Below, in pieces: positions 46,159-48,817 of a stretch of 48,817 nt of DNA. This DNA comes from Candidatus Zipacnadum vermilionense (GTDB lineage: Bacteria; Armatimonadota; Zipacnadia; Zipacnadales; Zipacnadaceae). The position numbers and the translations under genes were made by a program. The stretch lies in assembly GCA_029821755.1 (NCBI GenBank), contig JALGSV010000026.1, positions 1 to 48,817 on the forward strand, in the 5' to 3' direction. Within the stretch, counting starts at the first letter, position 1, and the number at the start of each line of letters is the position of its first letter. The notes beneath the pieces were generated by a model. It had not been told where the DNA came from. It made no database searches and saw nothing but the letters and a program-made list of their open reading frames with translations.

Positions 46159-47871
46159 CTACCTCGCCCGCTGCAGCTTAGCCGCCGCCTCTCCCCCATT
46201 GAGCAGGTACAGCAGCGGCAGCGGCCGATCGGTGCCCTCCAGGAAGGCTGGCCGCGCCTGCCAGGGGGCCACCGACAGCACGTTGGCCAGGTCCATCCAG
46301 TACTCCAGCCGCGCCGGCGGTAGGTTCCAGATCATGTGGAAGTGATTGGCCGGCGCGTACTGCTTGTACTCGACCATGCTGGCGTATTTGGGGGTGACGA
46401 AGGTATGCGGCCAGGTCACGTTGGTCAGGTTGATGAGCGTGTCCACTAGCGCGTCCGGCGGGCGCACCGTGACCGCCTCGTCCCAGATCATCGAGAACAG
46501 GTTGGTGTCGGCGCTATAGGCCATCCGCCCCGCGATGCCCTCGATCCCCGCCGGCGAGACGAAGGTCACCGAGTTGCCCCCGCCCGGGAAGTAGTAATCC
46601 TCCGCCGGGGGCATGTGGACCGCCGCCATGATCTCCTCCGGGCTCGCCCCCGGCAGCGCCGCCCAGTCGAGGGCCGCGCTCCCCGAGTTGTCCCCGTCCA
46701 CCAGCCCCTTCACCCGCCACAGCACCTCCGCTTCCGCGTCTCCCAAACCGATTTCCTCCGCCTTCGCCTGCAGCTCCCACGGCTCCCATACCTTGCGGAA
46801 GTCCATGAACAGCGGCGGGTTGCCCCCGGTCAGCCAGGTGAAGTGCAGCATGGTCAACAGGCCCTGCGTGTCCGCCTCGGTCGCGAAGGGCATCGCCGCC
46901 TTCTTCCCGTTGTGGTCGAAGGTCGCGTTGAGCAGCGACTCCATTACGTCGAGAATCGGCAGCGGTATCCCCCGCCGGTCCGACCCCCACTCGAGCTGGT
47001 TCATGAACCCGCCGCCGACCGCATTCAGATCCGCCAGCAGGTCCCGCACGATCAGGTACATCGCCAGCCCCTGGTTGAACTTCGCGCTTTCCGCCTCCCC
47101 GGCGATCTCCAGCCGTGGCCCTACCATCTGCTCGCACCACGCCCGCAGCGCTTTGACCTCCTCCGCGTCGTAGGCGCCCTTGTTCAACATATCCGCCAGC
47201 AGCTTCATATCCAGCCGCGCGATCTCCAGACCGAAGGTCCGCCGCGTCGGGATGATATGCGACAGGGCTGTCTCCATCCCCATCGAGTCGTGCCCAAAGA
47301 CCACCACGCGCCGCCCTCTCACCCCGACGCGGGTGACGGCGGCGTAGCACCAATCCACCAACGCCTGGGCGGTAGCCGGCGTCATCTCCGGGTTCATCCC
47401 GGTATCCGGCCACGTCCCCACGTTCAGGTGCACCAGCTTCCCATACTGGCTCAGCGCCCCGTTCCCGGCGTGGGCAAAGACCACGCCCGGCTTGGGCCCC
47501 GAGTTACCGCAGGTCAGGTTGATGGGTATGTCGTTCGGGAACTGTGCTAGCAGCGAAATCAGCGAAAGCTGCGGGAAGGCCCAGGTATCGGGCACGCACA
47601 CCAGTACGTCCACGCCCTCGGCCTGGAACTGCCGCGCGACCATATCGGCCTGTTTCTCCCCATCCACCAGCGTCGGCGCATACACCACCGGCACCGGCGA
47701 GCCATCCGGCAGCTTCACGCGCTCGGCCAGCAGGTCAGCGGTCGTCCCGATAATGTTGGCCGCGCGCGTGCGCGACTCCTCATCAATGCGCGGGTCTCCG
47801 GTGGCAAAGACCCCAATGGTCGGCGTATTGGCAACAGCAGGCGAATCATCCGGCAAGCGTTTGGCGGGCAT
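46159..47871 (-). CDS. L-fucose/L-arabinose isomerase-family protein
   Basis: 570 residues from ATG 47871, with GAGGAGGAG about 8-10 bases upstream; a longer reading to 47904 has no such site. FucI-family features: N-terminal TPTIGVFATGDPRIDEESR, TWAFPQLSLISLL. Metal ligands Glu332 (ATEADTQG), Asp357 (LFMDFR) and a late His (ANHFHMIWN, about 518) match E. coli FucI Glu337, Asp361 and His528. The family isomerises L-fucose, D-arabinose or related aldoses to ketoses. A sugar 3-epimerase about 2 kb away is a possible functional partner. The exact sugar is not decided. Confidence 0.88.
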   Translation of the reverse strand: MPAKRLPDDSPAVANTPTIGVFATGDPRIDEESRTRAANIIGTTADLLAERVKLPDGSPVPVVYAPTLVDGEKQADMVARQFQAEGVDVLVCVPDTWAFPQLSLISLLAQFPNDIPINLTCGNSGPKPGVVFAHAGNGALSQYGKLVHLNVGTWPDTGMNPEMTPATAQALVDWCYAAVTRVGVRGRRVVVFGHDSMGMETALSHIIPTRRTFGLEIARLDMKLLADMLNKGAYDAEEVKALRAWCEQMVGPRLEIAGEAESAKFNQGLAMYLIVRDLLADLNAVGGGFMNQLEWGSDRRGIPLPILDVMESLLNATFDHNGKKAAMPFATEADTQGLLTMLHFTWLTGGNPPLFMDFRKVWEPWELQAKAEEIGLGDAEAEVLWRVKGLVDGDNSGSAALDWAALPGASPEEIMAAVHMPPAEDYYFPGGGNSVTFVSPAGIEGIAGRMAYSADTNLFSMIWDEAVTVRPPDALVDTLINLTNVTWPHTFVTPKYASMVEYKQYAPANHFHMIWNLPPARLEYWMDLANVLSVAPWQARPAFLEGTDRPLPLLYLLNGGEAAAKLQRAR

Positions 47872-47904
47872 GATAGGGACTCCTCCTCGCAGAATAAGCG
47901 GCAT

Positions 47905-48204
47905 GAATAGGCAAACCGGTCGAGGTAGAATTCCCCCGCGCCCCGAGGATTCCTCCCCGGCGCGCTCGCCGACCTCCCCTCCACATGGGGCGGGCTTTCC
48001 AGCCCGCGAGCACTGTTGAGCCTTAAGCAGGGGCCGGATAGATGTCAGCCTGCAGCCGTATCGCCGGCTGACAGATTCTATCCGGCCCGTCCCGGAGGAC
48101 AGGCCTCAAGCCTGTCCCTCCTTCGCACTGCCAGTCGGACTCTCCTGCTCAATAGTGCCGCAAAAGGGGGATTCCTTACAGGGGGAAACCAACCAAACCC
48201 ACGC
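47905..48204. repeat. Repeat-filled gap between the TPR and FucI-like genes
   Basis: Three palindromes without a gene: GGGGCGGGCTTTCCAGCCCG (about 47989), GGGCCGGATAGATGTCAGCC pairing with GGCTGACAGATTCTATCCGG (48029-48088), and GGACAGGCCTCAAGCCTGTC (about 48098). The middle one is the largest hairpin here and resembles the repeat at 4912-4990. Confidence 0.7.
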
Positions 48205-48817
48205 CTACTCGCTCTTGCCCATCTTCTCGAGCAGTACGCGGAGGTTCTCTGCGACCATGCGCGTGTTCGGATGCTCCGGCCCCAGCGCCTTCTCCAGTAT
48301 CGCCAGTGCCCGCCGATACAGCGGCTCGGCCCCGTCCAGGTCGCCCCGCGCCTGCAGCAACCCCGCCAGGTTGTTCAGGCTCTTCGCCGTGTCCGGATGC
48401 TCCAGCCCCAGTGCCTTCTTCCGTATCGCCAGCGCCCGCCGGAACAACCGCTCGGCCCCGTCCGGGTCACCCCGGTCCTGCAGCAGCACCGCCAGGTTGT
48501 TTCGGCTCGTCGCCGTGTCCGGATGCTCCGGCCCCAGCGCCTTCTTCCGTACCGCCAGCGCCCGCCGATGCAGCAGCTCGGCCCCGGCCAGGTCGCCCCG
48601 CGCCTGGAGCAGCAGCGCCAGGTTGTTCAGGATCCTCGCCGTGGCCGGATGCTCCAGCCCCAGCGCCTTCTCCCATATGGCCAGCGCCCGCTGGAACAAT
48701 TGCTCGGCCTCGCCCAGGTAGCCCTGCTCTTGCAGCAGCCCCGCCAGGTCGTTCAGGTTGTTGGCCACCTCCGGGTGGCCGGGCCCATAGGCCTTCTCAC
48801 CAATCGCCAGCGCCCGC
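48205..48817 (-). CDS. TPR-repeat protein of the kinesin-light-chain type (partial, runs off right edge)
   Basis: At least 203 residues; the frame stays open to the window edge (…RALAIGEKAYGPGHPEVA before the first full unit), so the true start lies outside. It is made of 42-residue TPR_12 units, each with NNLAxLLQxRGDLxGAEx and RRALAIxEKALGPEHPxTA, ending with ENLRVLLEKMGKSE. The units are highly alike at DNA level, with a period of 126 bases. Such arrays in bacteria are often protein-binding scaffolds and sometimes fused to NTPases or CHAT proteases; which type applies cannot be told from this fragment. Confidence 0.85.
   Translation of the reverse strand, partial: RALAIGEKAYGPGHPEVANNLNDLAGLLQEQGYLGEAEQLFQRALAIWEKALGLEHPATARILNNLALLLQARGDLAGAELLHRRALAVRKKALGPEHPDTATSRNNLAVLLQDRGDPDGAERLFRRALAIRKKALGLEHPDTAKSLNNLAGLLQARGDLDGAEPLYRRALAILEKALGPEHPNTRMVAENLRVLLEKMGKSE

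Overview
This is a high-GC, gene-dense stretch of bacterial chromosome. It carries the conserved rpmH-rnpA-yidD-yidC-jag block (30489-33987), the dnaG-rpoD pair (36706-40891) and miaB. The organism is probably Gram-negative: there is a heptose-phosphate adenylyltransferase (RfaE2/HldE type), a lipoprotein and secreted folding enzymes. An H-X9-DG prepilin-type protein, sugar-epimerase/PIG-L/GH20-like genes and abundant palindromic repeats suggest an uncultivated Armatimonadota- or Planctomycetota-like lineage. That placement is inference; no rRNA or tRNA gene was seen.

Layout. 1-4807 (minus): CapA-like lipoprotein, PpiC-type isomerase, and a GlcD-GlcE fused FAD oxidase cut by the left edge. 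4984-13176: an accessory-looking block with a Ski2-like helicase fused to an OmpR-type winged helix, a one-TM protein, a single-chain restriction-modification enzyme and a plasmid-type RepA initiator. 13507-16877: RDD protein, SpoIIM protein and a large membrane protein. 17043-22603 (plus): GH20-like protein, degenerate M24 peptidase, polysaccharide deacetylase and PIG-L deacetylase. 22713-30040 (minus): DUF4870 protein, Cys-containing DUF6125-like protein, phosphomannomutase, SH3b-NlpC/P60 hydrolase, ECF sigma with a DUF4349 partner, and a prepilin-like protein. 30246-33987: L34/RNase P/YidD/YidC/Jag. 34093-36640: RfaE2, lectin-like secreted protein, NikR and gene remnants. 36706-41941 (minus): RpoD, DnaG and a secreted unknown. 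42140-48817: MiaB, sugar epimerase, PAP2 phosphatase, NAD-dependent epimerase, FucI-like isomerase and a TPR protein cut by the right edge.

The most striking signal is in the primary sigma factor. About 325 residues between regions 1.2 and 2 are Ig-like (SbsA/Big_5-like) domains, arranged as C-terminal half, two full domains, N-terminal half, so that the two halves add up to one further domain. Second, two families of palindromic repeats have invaded genes. One (about 45-60 bp) lies in frame inside at least six proteins. The other, with a GTAGGGGCGG tip typical of REP elements, supplies the TAG stop codon of four genes. Third, the helicase/RM/RepA block looks like a defence or plasmid-derived island.

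Many genes have no Shine-Dalgarno sequence. Two secreted-protein genes share the exact spacing TTGACT-N18-TATRAT-N9-ATG, which suggests leaderless transcripts.
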